Part shown: positions 62,772 through 64,000 of the stretch, piece by piece
Layout: every line of letters begins with the position of its first letter
How positions within the stretch are numbered: position 1 is the stretch's first letter
NCBI RefSeq assembly: GCF_041296385.1
Contig: NC_091018.1
Location: 3,541,501-3,605,500 of the forward strand
From: Aphelocoma coerulescens
Lineage: Eukaryota > Chordata > Aves > Passeriformes > Corvidae
Length of the DNA stretch: 64,000 nucleotides
Direction: 5' to 3'
Notes under the pieces: model-generated
Told to the model about the DNA's origin: nothing
Databases searched by the model: none
Seen by the model: the letters and a program-made list of their open reading frames with translations, nothing else
Program-made: the position numbers and the translations under genes

Positions 62772-62950
62772 TATTCTCTTTTTCCCCAGTGCAGCTCGCG
62801 GCAGTTTTGTTTTATCAGAAATCAGCTAGCAACATGACTTGCAATGAGCTCTGGAAAACTTTCAGTGATCCCAACAAAAAGCAGGAGATCAATGGGCAGT
62901 CCCAGAGATTCCCTTCAAAGGAACAATGGGTGTGCAAACCGAGCCTGTAA
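62772..62950 (+). other. Possible exon: splice acceptor followed by short ORF
   Basis: A strong polypyrimidine tract with CCCCAG (AG at 62788-62789) is followed by mildly CpG-bearing sequence. A 38-codon ORF starts at ATG 62834 (A at -3, favourable Kozak context) and stops at TAA 62948-62950. I recognise no family in the peptide (MTCNELWKTFSDPNKK...). It lies about 6.5 kb right of the CpG island, so it could be a downstream exon of a rightward transcript. There is no clear donor. The base rate of acceptor-like sites in AT-rich DNA is high. Confidence 0.2.
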
Positions 62951-64000
62951 CAGCTGCGCTTCCTCAAACCGCGGGGGTTTGGATGAAACAAAACAAATCA
63001 CTTCCCCTAAAGTTCAGCACTGATTAGCAGAGATGTCTGTGCTCGGGGGGCACTGCCTGGCTTCAGGAGCTGCTCTTCGGGAAGTGACAAAGAGATCTTG
63101 CTGTTGCTTCTTAAGAGACATCCAGTGAAGTGTCTCAGAATAAGAGCAGAAGCAGTCCTCAGTCACGTTCAGAGAGAGATTGTGATCAGAAATTATTCTG
63201 ATTGGGGTGAATCTAGGATCTGGATTTAAGTTTTCCTTAAGACATCAACAGTGACACAAAATTTAACAACAAGACAAGTCACCTCTTTGGTATTCCTTTA
63301 AAAGAGCATTGTGACAGGTTTTCAGGGATCTTTGCTAATTACAGATCACTAATTTTTCCTTGGATGAAGAAAAACTAAAAATATTTGAATACAGAACTCA
63401 AAATAGAGTTGGCTGTGTCCTAGCTGTTGGTACAATATAGTTGCTTATGATATTAATTAATGCAAAAGAAAGAATAACTTAGGTGGGCAGTAAAGGCAGA
63501 AGAAATTGCTGAACTTTCAGAAAGTCTCTTTGTCTATTTGATATAACTTTTTATCTCAAAAAGTCTCTTCCTGGGGTGAGCTTTTCATTTTTTGTTATCT
63601 AAGTTTCACCAGACTTCTATAATTTAAGTTGCAGTCTCAGTCTCACCACCATTATCTGAACTCACTTTGATAGAAATGCAGAAATAATGTTACAGTGAAT
63701 CACTTAAATCCAGTGAATGTATTTATGTGTTTTAGAAGATTCAGAGGAAGATGGGCAGAGGAGAAAAAGGAGGAACTGTGCACAGAGAAACATTCTGGTT
63801 TGGGCCAAAGGTGCCCCATTTCTCCAGGTCTGTGTGCTGTGATTGGTGTATCTGTGCCTCAGTGGCCATAATTTGTGTAGTGATGAATGCAGGAACAACT
63901 GGAAGAGAACAGATGGTGCCCCTGTTCATCTGGATTTTCTTCCAAACAAGATCTTGTAAGTCTCTTGCACCAGATTCTGTTGCTTATCTTTCCATTTTGA
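62951..64000. other. Gene-free unique DNA at window end
   Basis: A few CpGs occur at 62965-63085 (CTGCGC, CCGCGG, CTCGGG, TTCGGG), after which the sequence is AT-rich. The short minus-strand ORFs near 63704-63929 are not supported as genes. Confidence 0.45.

Noticed and set aside
1..64000. tRNA, rRNA, snRNA genes, CRISPR arrays, bacterial operons or plasmid features
   Set aside because: I looked for B-box-like GGTTCAAATCC, U6-like sequence and regularly spaced repeats. None was seen. The sequence is vertebrate in character throughout.

Overview
The window looks like nuclear DNA from a songbird (passerine), either intergenic or deep intronic. The evidence is its repeats. It carries CR1-family LINE 3' ends whose wording is typical of oscine birds, one of them still ending in the CR1 ATTCTATG-type octamer, plus fragments of long terminal repeats (LTRs) of avian endogenous retroviruses. 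Most of the sequence is AT-rich, poor in CpG and low in repeats, with many homopolymer runs and microsatellites. I found no protein-coding gene I can name, no rRNA, tRNA or small RNA gene, and no sign of bacterial, plasmid or phage content. Open reading frames here are short and scattered. The longest (303 codons, 22724-23635, +) is the antisense of a CR1 element.

Layout. From 1 to 22 kb is mostly unique AT-rich sequence with a 44-bp LTR scrap (4137-4180), a CR1 3' tip (+, 6316-6375), a good CR1 3' end (-, 7397-7658), a 40-bp poly-A (12486-12525) and a T14-G18 homopolymer junction (21552-21583). A ~115-bp diverged tandem duplication lies at 22056-22285. The largest CR1 fragment (-, 22824-23545) follows. 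From 23.5 to 37.6 kb is a long stretch with only simple repeats and small local duplications. An avian ERV LTR fragment sits at 37652-37840. At 41083-41545 is a well-formed 463-bp minus-strand LTR, with a polypurine tract and a decayed 3' internal region directly upstream of it (to about 42.0 kb). An (ATTA)7 microsatellite and another CR1 fragment follow.

The main candidate for gene activity is a CpG island at about 55795-56285, with roughly three dozen CpGs by hand count in otherwise CpG-poor DNA. A palindromic pair of CCAAT boxes lies just beside it, as does unique sequence that looks constrained. It is probably a promoter or first exon, possibly bidirectional. Direction and gene identity cannot be read from the sequence. 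A second, weaker CpG pocket preceded by a good splice acceptor (62772-62950) could be a downstream exon if transcription runs rightward.

I did not find a convincing undescribed biological system. The best second looks are the CpG island, the structured ERV 3' end, the tandem duplication and several blocks that may be conserved non-coding elements.
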